Positions 49,902 to 58,499 of a stretch of DNA of 64,000 nt are shown in pieces (the stretch's first letter is position 1; each line of letters opens with the position of its first letter). The notes below the pieces were generated by a model that was not told the DNA's origin, did no database searches, and saw only the letters and a program-made list of their open reading frames with translations. The stretch is from the NCBI RefSeq assembly GCF_052114605.1, contig NZ_JBFRFB010000004.1, positions 62,001 to 126,000 of the forward strand. The letters run 5' to 3'. The position numbers and the translations under genes were made by a program. This DNA is from Microvirga sp052114605 (GTDB taxonomy: Bacteria; Pseudomonadota; Alphaproteobacteria; Rhizobiales; Beijerinckiaceae).

Positions 49902-50429
49902 TTATGGCAGAGCATCGTATCCTTGCGCGAAGCCGTTCAGCGACACGGGAATGCCAATGCCCTCCTCGGGCGTCTGGAAGACGATGAAGGTCGCGGCCTG
50001 GCCGGTCTTCATCTGGTTGATGAGATTATCTTCCATGACAACCTCGGCAACGCAACCCGTGGCCAGGCAGCGCACGAATCCGGCCCGGCCGATATCGGTC
50101 TGGTCGATCTTCAGGCCGAGGCCCGACGGCAGGAGAATGCCGAGAGGAGCGACGACGCGCAGAAGCCGGTTTTTGGCGTCGGCGGTTTTCAACACAATAA
50201 TGATGAGGGTTACGTTCGGGCGATCCTCGGCCACCACGTTCTGCACGAGGGCGCATTGCTCGGCGGTGGCGCCGGCGGGAATCTCGCAGCGCATCTGCCA
50301 GTCGCCGAAGGTATTCTTGACCATGCCCTGGGCCACGGCCCCCTTGGTGGACGACAGGGCCATGAGGCCCACGAAGGCCACTGCCCCCAAAGCCCTCGCT
50401 CCAAAGCGAACCCAGCGTGACACGCCCAT
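49902..50429 (-). CDS. Invasion-associated locus B (IalB) family protein
   Basis: A 175-residue exported protein. The N-terminal segment ALGAVAFVGLMALSSTKGAVA is a signal peptide (cleavage near 33). The IalB domain shows FGDWQMRCEIP near residue 40 and paired Cys (RCEIP, QCALV, RCLATGC). The name comes from Bartonella, but the family is general in alphaproteobacteria and of unknown molecular function; pathogenicity is not implied. The ATG at 50429 has AAGGAGAG upstream. It is divergent from the cytochrome oxidase cluster. Confidence 0.85.
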   Translation of the reverse strand: MGVSRWVRFGARALGAVAFVGLMALSSTKGAVAQGMVKNTFGDWQMRCEIPAGATAEQCALVQNVVAEDRPNVTLIIIVLKTADAKNRLLRVVAPLGILLPSGLGLKIDQTDIGRAGFVRCLATGCVAEVVMEDNLINQMKTGQAATFIVFQTPEEGIGIPVSLNGFAQGYDALP

Positions 50430-50739
50430 AGGCCTCTCCTTCTCTCGAACCCCATATGGGGCAGCGGCCCGGCCGCTCGGATCAATATTGCCCGTTGGGA
50501 CCATGGCTAGGGCCGCGATGTCAAGCGAGGGAAGCCAATTGTGGCACTTCAGCGCCTTTTGGCGGTTATGACGCATAAATTGCGTCCACTGAACCGTTGC
50601 GCTTCTGCGCGTCCTGTGGTCTTTGGCACAAATCTAAAGTGATGGCGCAATCTGGGCGCCGATACTCGCGCGTCCACGTCGTCACTTTATGCTTTCGTGG
50701 CCTCCGGGCCACTCCATCTTTAGGAGCTTTGGAACGCCG

Positions 50740-51594
50740 ATGCGGATCGAGACTGGACGTCGATCGGTGACCGCCCTCTCCACGGCAGCGGTCGCACTTG
50801 TGTTGGGCATAAGTGAGGCATTCGCCGCCGAAGGCAGGCCTTCCCCTTGGGAAATGGGCATGCAGGAGATGGTGACCGAGTTGGGACACAGCGTCTCCAA
50901 CTTTCACACCTACCTTGTTTGGCTGATCACAGCGGTCTGCCTTTTCGTGCTGGCGCTTCTTCTGATCATCGTCGCTCGCTTCAACGAGCGGAAGAACCCG
51001 GTTCCCTCCAGGACCACCCACAACACCCTGCTCGAGGTCGCCTGGACCATCGTTCCGGTGCTGATCCTCGTGGTCATCGCCATCCCATCCTTCCGCCTGC
51101 TGCGCCAGCAGCTGGTTCCGCCGCAGGCGGACATCGTCGTGAAGGCGACGGGCTATTCCTGGTACTGGGGCTACGAGTACCCGGGCGAACAGGCCGGCTT
51201 CAAGTTCGACTCGAACATGATCACCGACGACGCAGCCCGCAAGCCCGACCAGCCGCGCCTTCTGGGCGCCGACAACGCCATGGTGGTGCCGGTCGGCAAG
51301 GTCGTGCACGTTCAGGTCACCTCGGCCGACGTGATCCACGCCTTCGCCATGCCGTCCTTCTACATCAAGGTCGATGCGATTCCCGGCCGCCTGAACGAGA
51401 CTTGGTTCAAGGCCGAGAAGGAAGGCGTCTATTACGGCCAGTGCTCCGAGCTCTGCGGCAACGGCCATCCTTATATGCCGATCGAAATCCGCGTCGTGAG
51501 CGAGCAGCAATATGCCGCCTGGCTGGCAGAGTCGAAACAGAAGTATGCTTCGACCGAAACCCAGGCTCCGCTCAAATTCGCGAACGCTCAGTAA
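50740..51594 (+). CDS. coxB: Cytochrome c oxidase subunit II
   Basis: Receives electrons from cytochrome c at the binuclear CuA site. It has 284 residues: signal segment (about 8-29), two transmembrane helices (about 54-78 and 95-118), then the periplasmic cupredoxin domain. CuA ligands are in SADVIHAFAMPS and GQCSELCGNGHPYM near residues 225-238. The ATG at 50740 has TAGGAG upstream. First gene of the oxidase cluster, 30 nt before coxA. Confidence 0.98.
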   Translation: MRIETGRRSVTALSTAAVALVLGISEAFAAEGRPSPWEMGMQEMVTELGHSVSNFHTYLVWLITAVCLFVLALLLIIVARFNERKNPVPSRTTHNTLLEVAWTIVPVLILVVIAIPSFRLLRQQLVPPQADIVVKATGYSWYWGYEYPGEQAGFKFDSNMITDDAARKPDQPRLLGADNAMVVPVGKVVHVQVTSADVIHAFAMPSFYIKVDAIPGRLNETWFKAEKEGVYYGQCSELCGNGHPYMPIEIRVVSEQQYAAWLAESKQKYASTETQAPLKFANAQ

Positions 51595-51624
51595 TTGTAA
51601 TCGAAGGACCACAGAGGTCTCATC

Positions 51625-53244
51625 ATGGCAAATGCAGCTGATGCCGCTCACGCGGATCACCACGATCACCTTCCAGGTTTCTGGCGCCGGTGGTTCTATT
51701 CCACGAACCACAAGGATATCGGCACGCTCTACCTCATCTTCGGCTTTACGGCCGGTATCGTCGGCGGCCTTCTGTCGATCGCCATGCGCCTGGAACTCCA
51801 GGAGCCGGGCCTGCAGTTCTTCTCCAACCCGCAGGCGTTCAACGTCTTCGTGACGGGCCACGGCCTCATCATGGTGTTCTTCATGGTGATGCCCACCCTC
51901 ATCGGCGGCTTCGGCAACTGGTTCATCCCGATCATGATCGGCGCGCCGGACATGGCCTTCCCGCGGATGAACAACATCTCGTTCTGGCTCACCGTTTCGG
52001 CCTTCTGCCTGATGCTCTGCTCGCTCTTCGTCGAAGGCGCTCCGGGCTCGCTCGGCTTCGGCGGCGGCTGGACGGTTTATCCCCCGCTCTCGACCACGGG
52101 CCATCCCGGTCCCGCGCTCGATTTCGGCATCCTGTCCCTGCACCTTGCCGGTGCGGCCTCGATCCTCGGCGCGATCAACTTCATCACCACGATCCTGAAC
52201 ATGCGCGCTCCGGGCATGACGCTGCACAAGATGCCGCTGTTCGCCTGGGCCATGCTGGTCACCGCGTTCCTGCTGCTCCTGTCGCTGCCGGTTCTCGCCG
52301 GTGCGATCACGATGCTGCTGACCGACCGTAACTTCGGCACGACGTTCTTCGATCCGTCGGGCGGTGGCGATCCGGTTCTCTACCAGCACCTGTTCTGGTT
52401 CTTCGGCCACCCCGAAGTGTACATCATGATCCTGCCGGCCTTCGGCATCGTCTCGCACATCATCTCCACCTTCTCGAAGAAGCCGATCTTCGGCTATCTC
52501 GGCATGGCCTACGCCATGGTGGCGATCGGCGTCGTCGGCTTCGTCGTGTGGGCGCACCACATGTACACGGTCGGCCTCTCGCTGCAGACGCAGGCCTACT
52601 TCGTGTTCGCCACGATGGTGATCGCGGTTCCCACCGGCGTGAAGATCTTCTCGTGGATCGCCACCATGTGGGGCGGCTCCATCCGCTTCACGGCGGCCAT
52701 GCAGTGGGCTGTGGGCTTCGTGTTCCTGTTCACGGTCGGCGGCGTCACCGGCGTCGTGCTCGCGAACGCTCCCATCGACCGCTACATGCACGACACCTAC
52801 TATGTGGTGGCTCACTTCCACTACGTGCTGTCGCTCGGCGCCGTGTTCGTGATCTTCGCCGGTATCTACTACTGGTTCCCGAAGATCACCGGCTACATGA
52901 TGCCGGACTGGATCGGCAAACTGCACTTCTGGGTCGCGTTCATCGGCGCCAACGTGCTGTTCTTCCCGATGCACTTCCTCGGACTCTCCGGAATGCCGCG
53001 CCGTTATGCGGATTATCCGGATGCGTTCGCCGGCTGGAACCTGGTGTCCTCGATCGGCTCCTACATCTTCTTCGCCGGTCTCTTCATCTTCATCGGCGGT
53101 GTGATCTACGCCTTCGTCCGCAAGGAAAAGGCAGCCGGCAATCCGTGGGGCGAAGGTGCAACGACGCTGGAATGGACCCTGTCCTCCCCGCCTCCGTATC
53201 ACCAGTTCGAGACCCTGCCGCGCATCGTCGACACGGACCACTAA
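51625..53244 (+). CDS. coxA: Cytochrome c oxidase subunit I (aa3 type)
   Basis: The catalytic subunit with heme a and the heme a3-CuB center, 539 residues and twelve transmembrane helices. The heme a ligand lies in TGHGLIMVFFMVMP near residue 83. The cross-linked His-Tyr site is in WFFGHPEVYIMILPAFG near 262, CuB ligands in VWAHHMYTVG near 311, and heme ligands in YYVVAHFHYVLS near 396. The K-channel Tyr and D-channel residues are those of A-type oxidases. It is followed by a hairpin and then ctaB. Confidence 0.98.
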   Translation: MANAADAAHADHHDHLPGFWRRWFYSTNHKDIGTLYLIFGFTAGIVGGLLSIAMRLELQEPGLQFFSNPQAFNVFVTGHGLIMVFFMVMPTLIGGFGNWFIPIMIGAPDMAFPRMNNISFWLTVSAFCLMLCSLFVEGAPGSLGFGGGWTVYPPLSTTGHPGPALDFGILSLHLAGAASILGAINFITTILNMRAPGMTLHKMPLFAWAMLVTAFLLLLSLPVLAGAITMLLTDRNFGTTFFDPSGGGDPVLYQHLFWFFGHPEVYIMILPAFGIVSHIISTFSKKPIFGYLGMAYAMVAIGVVGFVVWAHHMYTVGLSLQTQAYFVFATMVIAVPTGVKIFSWIATMWGGSIRFTAAMQWAVGFVFLFTVGGVTGVVLANAPIDRYMHDTYYVVAHFHYVLSLGAVFVIFAGIYYWFPKITGYMMPDWIGKLHFWVAFIGANVLFFPMHFLGLSGMPRRYADYPDAFAGWNLVSSIGSYIFFAGLFIFIGGVIYAFVRKEKAAGNPWGEGATTLEWTLSSPPPYHQFETLPRIVDTDH

Positions 53245-53257
53245 AACGAGCATCGAA

Positions 53258-53283
53258 CCCAAAAGTGGATTTGCACTTTTGGG
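53258..53283 (+). terminator. Hairpin between coxA and ctaB
   Basis: CCCAAAAGTG pairs perfectly with CACTTTTGGG over a six-base loop, starting 13 nt after the coxA stop. No T run follows, so it more likely marks a processing or stabilising element than a full stop of transcription. Confidence 0.55.
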
Positions 53284-53388
53284 ACCCATCCGATGCCCCA
53301 GACAACACGAGCCGGGCGGCATTTCTCGCCGCCCCGCTCCTCCCCCGAAGGCTTGGATTTTCAAGCTTTCCGGCGAGGAGCTGACATC

Positions 53389-54396
53389 ATGAAGCCTTTG
53401 AGGGCTTTTAAGGCTTCAGCATTTCGGAAGATCAATTTGATGAACACTGCGTCGAACAGCTTGACCGATTCCCGTACCGAGAACCTCGCCACGGCAGGCG
53501 TCTCGCAGGGCGACGTGTCGGACTTCTTCGCCCTTCTTAAACCCCGCGTGATGTTTCTGGTCGTGTTCACGGCCCTCGTCGGCATGGTCGTCAGCCACGC
53601 GGATGTGAACCCCGTTCTGGCCTTCGTCTCGCTGCTCATGATCGCGGTCGGCGGCGGCGCATCCGGCTGCCTCAACATGTGGTGGGACGCGGATATCGAC
53701 GCCATCATGACCCGCACGCTCAAGCGCCCGATTCCCGCCGGCAAGATTCAGCCCGGCGAAGCGCTGGCCTTCGGCCTCACGCTCTCGGCAGGTTCCGTTC
53801 TGGTGCTGGGCCTTGCGAGCAACTGGCTCGCAGCAAGCCTTCTCGCCTTCACCATCTTCTTCTACGTCGTCGTCTATTCCATGTGGCTCAAGCGCACGAC
53901 GCCGCAGAACATCGTGATCGGCGGCGCGGCGGGCGCCCTCCCCCCGATCGTCGCGCAGGCTGCCGTTACCGGCTCCGTGGCGTGGGACAGCGTCATTCTC
54001 TTCGCCATCATCTTCATGTGGACGCCGCCTCATTTCTGGGCGCTGGCCCTCGTGAAGTCGGGCGATTACGCGCGCGCGGGCATTCCCATGATGCCGAACG
54101 TCGCCGGTCCCGATTCCACCCGTTTTCAGATCCTGGCCTACACGGTGCTGCTCGCGCCGCTAGGCCTAGCGCCTGTCTTCTTCGGCTTCGGCGGTTTGGC
54201 CTATGCGATCATCTCGCTGATCGGCGGCCTCGGCATGCTGGCCCTTGCGATCCAGGTCTATCGCCTGCGCGAAGGTGAGCCCGCCATGCGCGTGGCGCAG
54301 CAGCTCTTCGCCTTCTCGATCCTCTATCTCTTCCTGCTCTTCGCCACGCTTTTGGCAGAGCACGGCTTCGGCTTCTTCAGGCCGGTTCTTGGGTGA
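53389..54396 (+). CDS. ctaB: Protoheme IX farnesyltransferase (heme O synthase)
   Basis: Adds a farnesyl chain to heme B to give heme O, precursor of heme A. It has 335 residues and about nine transmembrane helices. Signature motifs are LKPRVMFLVVFTALVGM near residue 44 and the Asp-rich NMWWDADIDAIMTRT near 97, with YSMWLKRTTPQNIVIGG and MWTPPHFWALAL later. The start at 53389 has GAGGAG 8 nt upstream; 53440 is an alternative that would remove 17 residues. Confidence 0.96.
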   Translation: MKPLRAFKASAFRKINLMNTASNSLTDSRTENLATAGVSQGDVSDFFALLKPRVMFLVVFTALVGMVVSHADVNPVLAFVSLLMIAVGGGASGCLNMWWDADIDAIMTRTLKRPIPAGKIQPGEALAFGLTLSAGSVLVLGLASNWLAASLLAFTIFFYVVVYSMWLKRTTPQNIVIGGAAGALPPIVAQAAVTGSVAWDSVILFAIIFMWTPPHFWALALVKSGDYARAGIPMMPNVAGPDSTRFQILAYTVLLAPLGLAPVFFGFGGLAYAIISLIGGLGMLALAIQVYRLREGEPAMRVAQQLFAFSILYLFLLFATLLAEHGFGFFRPVLG

Positions 54397-54401
54397 GCGC
54401 G

Positions 54402-54560
54402 ATGGATTCCAAAAACTCCTACAGCCTGACCCCCGAGGAGAAGCAGCGCCGCCGCAAGCGCTCGCTGGCCCTGGCGCTCACGCTCGGCATTCTCTGCATC
54501 CTTCTGTTCGCGATCACGATCGCCAAGCTCGGACCCCAGGTCCTGCAGCGTCCGTTGTGA
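54402..54560 (+). CDS. CoxF-type small cytochrome oxidase cluster protein
   Basis: A 52-residue protein with a polar, basic N-terminus (TPEEKQRRRKRSL) and one transmembrane helix (about 22-41, ALALTLGILCILLFAITIAK). It occupies the place of coxF between ctaB and ctaG in rhizobial clusters, with a 5-nt gap before and a 7-nt gap after. It probably helps oxidase assembly or stability, but its precise role is unknown. It is easily missed because of its size. Confidence 0.8.
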   Translation: MDSKNSYSLTPEEKQRRRKRSLALALTLGILCILLFAITIAKLGPQVLQRPL

Positions 54561-54567
54561 GATCGAT

Positions 54568-55158
54568 ATGGCTGAGAACACAGACATCCAACGCAAGATG
54601 AAGCGCACGGCTTTTGCCTGCGCCGTCATCGTCGTGGGCATGGTCGGCCTCGCCTATGCATCCGTTCCGCTCTACGACCTGTTCTGCAAGGTAACCGGCT
54701 TCGGCGGCACGCCAATTGTGCGCGACGCCAATAATTCCGACGTGATGAACCGCACGGTTACGGTGCGTTTCGATTCCAACGTCGCTCCGGGCCTGAGCTG
54801 GCGCTTCTCTCCCGAGAAGCCCGACGTGAAGGTGAAGCTCGGCGAGACGACGACCGTCTATTACAAGGTCACCAACACGGGCTCGAAGCCTGCGACGGGA
54901 ATCGCGACCTACAACGTGCAGCCGGATCTCGCCGGCACCTACTTTTCGAAGCTCGAATGCTTCTGCTTCACGGAACAGACCCTGCAGCCGGGGGAAACCC
55001 TGGAATCGGCGGTCGTGTTCTACGTGGATCCCCGCCTCGTCGAGGATTCCGATGTGAAGGATCTCACTTCCATCACGCTCTCCTACACCTACTTCCCGTC
55101 CAAGGGCGGGCAGCCGGTGGCGGAGGCGACATCATCAACCAAACCCACCGTTCAATAA
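54568..55158 (+). CDS. ctaG: Cytochrome c oxidase assembly protein CtaG/Cox11
   Basis: Delivers copper to the CuB site of subunit I. It has 196 residues: one N-terminal transmembrane helix (about 12-32) and a periplasmic immunoglobulin-like domain. YDLFCKVTGFGGT near residue 36 and the copper-binding KLECFCFTEQTL near 128-139 (CFC motif) are diagnostic. It follows coxF and precedes coxC by 67 nt. Confidence 0.97.
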   Translation: MAENTDIQRKMKRTAFACAVIVVGMVGLAYASVPLYDLFCKVTGFGGTPIVRDANNSDVMNRTVTVRFDSNVAPGLSWRFSPEKPDVKVKLGETTTVYYKVTNTGSKPATGIATYNVQPDLAGTYFSKLECFCFTEQTLQPGETLESAVVFYVDPRLVEDSDVKDLTSITLSYTYFPSKGGQPVAEATSSTKPTVQ

Positions 55159-55225
55159 GGAACGTGACAAGCTGGGCAGAAACGTCCTAAAGCGAAGTCA
55201 CAATCGAGGCACGGAGACGACTAAA

Positions 55226-56083
55226 ATGGCCGAGGCTCACGCCAAGAACCACGACTACCACATTCTTGAACCGAGCCCGTGGCCGCTGATCGGCGCGGTC
55301 AGCGCCTTCCTGATGGCGTCCGGCTTCGTGACCTGGTGGAAGGACATCGCGTTCGGCGGCATGCATCTGGGCGCCTTCATCTTCGGCGCGGGCATCATCG
55401 GCGTGCTCTACACGATGCTCAGCTGGTGGACCGACGTGGTGCGCGAAGCCAATACCGGCTCCCATACCCGCGTGGTCCAGCTCCATCACCGCTACGGCAT
55501 GATCATGTTCATCGCCTCCGAGGTGATGTTCTTCGCCGCCTGGTTCTGGGCTTATTTCGACGCCGCTCTCTATGCCGGCGACCCGCAGCTCTATTCGCGT
55601 GTCGAGGCGCTCGGCGGCGTATGGCCCCCGAAGGGCATCGAGACCTTCGATCCCTGGCACCTGCCGCTGCTCAACACGCTGATCCTGCTGACCTCGGGCA
55701 CCACGGTCACCTGGGCGCACCATGCGCTCCTGGAGGGCGACCGCAAGGGCCTCAAGGCCGGCCTGTGGCTGACGGTGATCCTCGGCATTCTCTTCAGCTT
55801 CGTGCAGGCCTACGAGTACAGCCACGCCGCCTTCGGCTTCAAAGGCAACATCTACGGCGCCACCTTCTTCATGGCGACAGGCTTCCACGGCGCCCACGTG
55901 ATCATCGGCACGATCTTCCTGGCCGTCTGCCTGCTGCGCGCCTATCGCGGCGACTTCACGCCCAAGCAGCACCTCGGCTTCGAATTCGCCGCCTGGTACT
56001 GGCACTTCGTGGACGTGGTGTGGCTCTTCCTCTTCGCCTCCATTTACGTGTGGGGCTTCGGCGGCGGCGGAGCCGGGCATTAA
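55226..56083 (+). CDS. coxC: Cytochrome c oxidase subunit III
   Basis: A 285-residue, seven-helix subunit that stabilises the proton uptake path of subunit I. Typical sequences are KNHDYHILEPSPWPLIGA at the N-terminus, RYGMIMFIASEVMFFAAWFWA near residue 89, TSGTTVTWAHHALLEGD near 155 and FEFAAWYWHFVDVVWLFLF near 253. It is followed by a terminator-like hairpin, but DUF983 and SURF1 genes continue on the same strand. Confidence 0.98.
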   Translation: MAEAHAKNHDYHILEPSPWPLIGAVSAFLMASGFVTWWKDIAFGGMHLGAFIFGAGIIGVLYTMLSWWTDVVREANTGSHTRVVQLHHRYGMIMFIASEVMFFAAWFWAYFDAALYAGDPQLYSRVEALGGVWPPKGIETFDPWHLPLLNTLILLTSGTTVTWAHHALLEGDRKGLKAGLWLTVILGILFSFVQAYEYSHAAFGFKGNIYGATFFMATGFHGAHVIIGTIFLAVCLLRAYRGDFTPKQHLGFEFAAWYWHFVDVVWLFLFASIYVWGFGGGGAGH

Positions 56084-56114
56084 GCCCACACCGCTCACGA
56101 CTGATCATCAACGG

Positions 56115-56135
56115 GGGCGGCTTAATAAGCCGCCC
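56115..56135 (+). terminator. Hairpin after coxC
   Basis: GGGCGGCTT, loop AAT and AAGCCGCCC form a 9-bp perfect stem, followed by TTCGCTTTT. It probably terminates part of the transcription before the DUF983 gene. Confidence 0.7.
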
Positions 56136-56192
56136 TTCGCTTTTCGGCCTCCCCTTCCCATCTGAGGGGTGACTTCCTCACGGAGAACAATC

Positions 56193-56564
56193 GTGGCCCA
56201 AGACCAATCGGCTCCCGCCCCCGTCATCACCGGCCTTAAAGGCCTGTGCCCCCGCTGCGGCAAGGGTCATGTGTTCAAAGGCTATTTGACGATTCGACCG
56301 AAATGCGAAGTCTGCGGCCTCGATCTCGCCTTCGCCGATACGGGCGATGGCCCCGCCTTCTTCGTCATGTCCATCGTCGGCATCGTGGTGGTTGCCCTGG
56401 CCTTGTGGGCCGAGTTCGCCTTCTCTCCCCCGATCTGGCTCCACCTCGTCATGTGGTCGGCCTTGAGCGTGGTCATGAGCCTCGGTCTCATGCGCCCCCT
56501 GAAAGGCGTGCTGGTGGCGCTGCAATACCACCATAAGGCCGAGGAAGGGCGCTTCCACAAGTGA
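56193..56564 (+). CDS. DUF983 membrane protein of the oxidase cluster
   Basis: A 123-residue protein: an N-terminal zinc ribbon with two Cys pairs (LCPRCGKG and CEVCGLD, about residues 19-45), then two transmembrane helices (about 57-78 and 84-103). DUF983 genes accompany coxC and SURF1 throughout Hyphomicrobiales; an assembly role is assumed. The start is GTG at 56193 with CGGAG upstream; a GTG at 56169 is less likely. Its stop overlaps the SURF1 start (GTGA). Confidence 0.88.
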   Translation: MAQDQSAPAPVITGLKGLCPRCGKGHVFKGYLTIRPKCEVCGLDLAFADTGDGPAFFVMSIVGIVVVALALWAEFAFSPPIWLHLVMWSALSVVMSLGLMRPLKGVLVALQYHHKAEEGRFHK

Positions 56565-57307
56565 CGAGCGCCAGCCTGCACAAGGGCCGCTCGCTGATCC
56601 TGCCGGGGATCGCGACGCTGATCGCGCTCGCAATCCTCATCGGCCTCGGCACCTGGCAGCTCCAGCGCAAAGCCTGGAAAGAAAGCTTGATCCAGCAGAT
56701 CGAGGCCCGTGCTTATGGCGAGCCGGGCGCGATCCTTCCCAAATCCGAGTGGGCTACTTGGCGCGCGGATCAGGACGAGTTTCGGAAGGTCCGCGTCACC
56801 GGCACCTTCCTGCACGACATGGAGGCGCCGGTTTATGGCCTTGCCCAAGGCGAGCGCCAGGGCGCGCCGATCCAGGGCTATTACGTCCTCACGCCCCTCA
56901 AGCTCTCCTCCGGCGCGACCGTCATCGTCAATCGCGGCTTCGTGCCGACAGGCCTGAAGGACCCGGCCACCCGCGCCCAGGCGCAACCCGCCGGCGAAGT
57001 GACGATCATCGGCCTCGTGCGGGCGCCGGAGACCCGCAATCCCTTCACGCCTGACGACGACCCGACGAAGAATAACTGGTTCGCCCGCGATCCGCAGGCC
57101 ATCGCCGAGGCTCGAAAGCTGGAGCGCGTCGCCCCCTTCCTCATCGATGCGGATGCCAGCCCCAACCCAGGCGGCTGGCCCCGAGGCGGGCAGACGCCGC
57201 TCACGCTCACCAACAACCACCTGCAATATGCCGTCACCTGGTTCGGCCTCGCGCTGACCCTGATCGGCGTCTTCGTCGCCTTCGCGCTGCGGCGCGTTAA
57301 GGGATAG
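56561..57307 (+). CDS. SURF1-family cytochrome oxidase assembly protein
   Basis: A 248-residue protein with a transmembrane helix at each end (about 11-30 and 224-243) and a periplasmic domain between, the standard Surf1/Shy1 layout. LGTWQLQRKAWKESLI near residue 29 and the C-terminal NNHLQYAVTWFGLALTL are diagnostic. It helps insert heme a into subunit I. The GTG start overlaps the DUF983 stop by 4 nt. Last gene of the cluster. Confidence 0.95.
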   Translation: MTSASLHKGRSLILPGIATLIALAILIGLGTWQLQRKAWKESLIQQIEARAYGEPGAILPKSEWATWRADQDEFRKVRVTGTFLHDMEAPVYGLAQGERQGAPIQGYYVLTPLKLSSGATVIVNRGFVPTGLKDPATRAQAQPAGEVTIIGLVRAPETRNPFTPDDDPTKNNWFARDPQAIAEARKLERVAPFLIDADASPNPGGWPRGGQTPLTLTNNHLQYAVTWFGLALTLIGVFVAFALRRVKG

Positions 57308-57309
57308 CT

Positions 57310-57666
57310 TCAGCCGAGCTGATACATAAAGAACAGTCCGAAGCCGAGAATCACGAAACCGGCGCTGACGACCTTCGCAACGAAAAGATATTTCAGGAGA
57401 ACACGGGTTTCCTCCCGGCGTTCAGCCCGCTCGGCTCGGGTCATGGTCTCCTGCATTTTGATCTGCTGTGCATAGAGTGATGTCGCCATGTAGTTGCTGA
57501 CGGCGCCATCCTTCTCGAGTTCGATGCGTTGAGTCATTACGCCGATGATTAGGCCGAGAACACCCAAGCCTATGAAGCCCGCGAGCAGAAATGCTCCGAC
57601 GGCCACACCGGCAAGGACAGCCACCAGCACCGGCAACAGAATCCAATCGATCATGGTCATGCGCAT
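57310..57666 (-). CDS. Hypothetical membrane protein with three hydrophobic segments
   Basis: A 118-residue protein with a long hydrophobic N-terminal region (about 7-46, probably two helices), a charged amphipathic stretch (TMTRAERAERREETRVLL, about 75-92) that may form a short coiled coil, and a C-terminal helix (about 96-116). I recognise no family. It is convergent with SURF1, with only 2 nt between stops, and divergent from the GNAT gene, whose leader starts about 80 nt away. Confidence 0.65.
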   Translation of the reverse strand: MRMTMIDWILLPVLVAVLAGVAVGAFLLAGFIGLGVLGLIIGVMTQRIELEKDGAVSNYMATSLYAQQIKMQETMTRAERAERREETRVLLKYLFVAKVVSAGFVILGFGLFFMYQLG

Positions 57667-57747
57667 TGGCGGGCTCCAATAACGAGCTTGTTTATGTTGC
57701 GGAAAGATATATCATTTGTCCATGTTCACGCTTGTCATGACCGTAAC

Positions 57748-57846
57748 CCTTCTCACGACGCGCCTTTCAGGGCGTGCGGGAGAGGCTTTGCGCGGTTAGA
57801 AAGCGTCGAGCATTTTTCCCAAGCCCTGCGGAGACGAGCAGGGCTT
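57748..57846 (+). promoter_or_regulatory. Structured leader upstream of the GNAT gene
   Basis: Two potential hairpins precede the gene: an imperfect one at about 57748-57785 (CCTTCTCACGACGCGCC against GGGCGTGCGGGAGAGG) and a perfect 9-bp one at 57821-57846 (AAGCCCTGC/GCAGGGCTT). I do not match it to a known riboswitch class. Confidence 0.4.
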
Positions 57847-57887
57847 CACGGGTTCAGTTCGCCTCCGCCTTTTCCAAGGAGAGCGAC

Positions 57888-58424
57888 ATGAATATCCAGC
57901 CATCTTCCCATCGATCCGGTTCCGCAACTGCGGAAGACAACATCGTCATTCGAGCCGCGAGGCCTGCCGATTATGAGGGCTATGCCGCTCTCGCCAATCA
58001 ACCGGGCTATCGATGGGGCACCCTCAGGCTGCCTCATCAGACCCCGGAAGCCACCCGCAAATGGCTGGAGAGCCTCACTCCCAACCATGTGGCATTGGTG
58101 GTCGAGAGTGATGGCAAGATCGTCGGCAGCGGCGGGTTCGAACGCCTTCAGGGTCGCCGCTCCCATGTGGGCTATCTCGGCATGGGCCTGCACGACGATT
58201 ATTGCGGCCGAGGCATCGGCTCCAGGCTGCTGCGGGAAATCCTGATGGTGGCCGATGACTGGCTCAACCTGAAACGGATCGAGCTGACCGTCTATACCGA
58301 CAACGCGCCTGCCATCGCGCTCTACAAGCGTAACGGCTTCGAGATCGAGGGCACTCACCGGGACTTCGCCTTCCGGGGCGGCTCCTTCGTGGATACCCAT
58401 GCCATGGCGCGGATAAAACCTTGA
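57888..58424 (+). CDS. GNAT-family N-acetyltransferase
   Basis: A 178-residue acetyltransferase. The fold is seen from VIRAARPADYEGYAAL near residue 20; the acetyl-CoA binding motif A is LGMGLHDDYCGRGIGSRLLREIL near 98-120 (R/QxxGxG/A in GRGIGS). LTVYTDNAPAIALYKRNGFEIEG near 138 is the C-terminal element typical of RimJ/speG-like members. The ATG at 57888 has AAGGAGAG upstream. The substrate (amino group of a small molecule or protein) is not evident. Confidence 0.9.
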   Translation: MNIQPSSHRSGSATAEDNIVIRAARPADYEGYAALANQPGYRWGTLRLPHQTPEATRKWLESLTPNHVALVVESDGKIVGSGGFERLQGRRSHVGYLGMGLHDDYCGRGIGSRLLREILMVADDWLNLKRIELTVYTDNAPAIALYKRNGFEIEGTHRDFAFRGGSFVDTHAMARIKP

Positions 58425-58432
58425 CCCTCTAG

Positions 58433-58458
58433 GCCGGTTGCGGGTTGCCGCGACCGGC
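58433..58458 (+). terminator. Hairpin between the GNAT gene and thrC
   Basis: GCCGGTTGCGG pairs with CCGCGACCGGC (one G-T wobble) over a four-base loop, 8 nt after the GNAT stop. No long T run follows; it could be a weak terminator or part of the thrC leader. Confidence 0.5.
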
Positions 58459-58499
58459 TGCTCCTCCTAATGTCCGCCCGAAATCTCAGGAGATAAACC

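Noticed and set aside
50566..53364. A 932-codon minus-strand open frame
   Set aside because: It is antisense to coxB and coxA, which are unmistakable. Its His/Arg/Asp-rich, low-complexity translation is the usual shadow of high-GC coding sequence.
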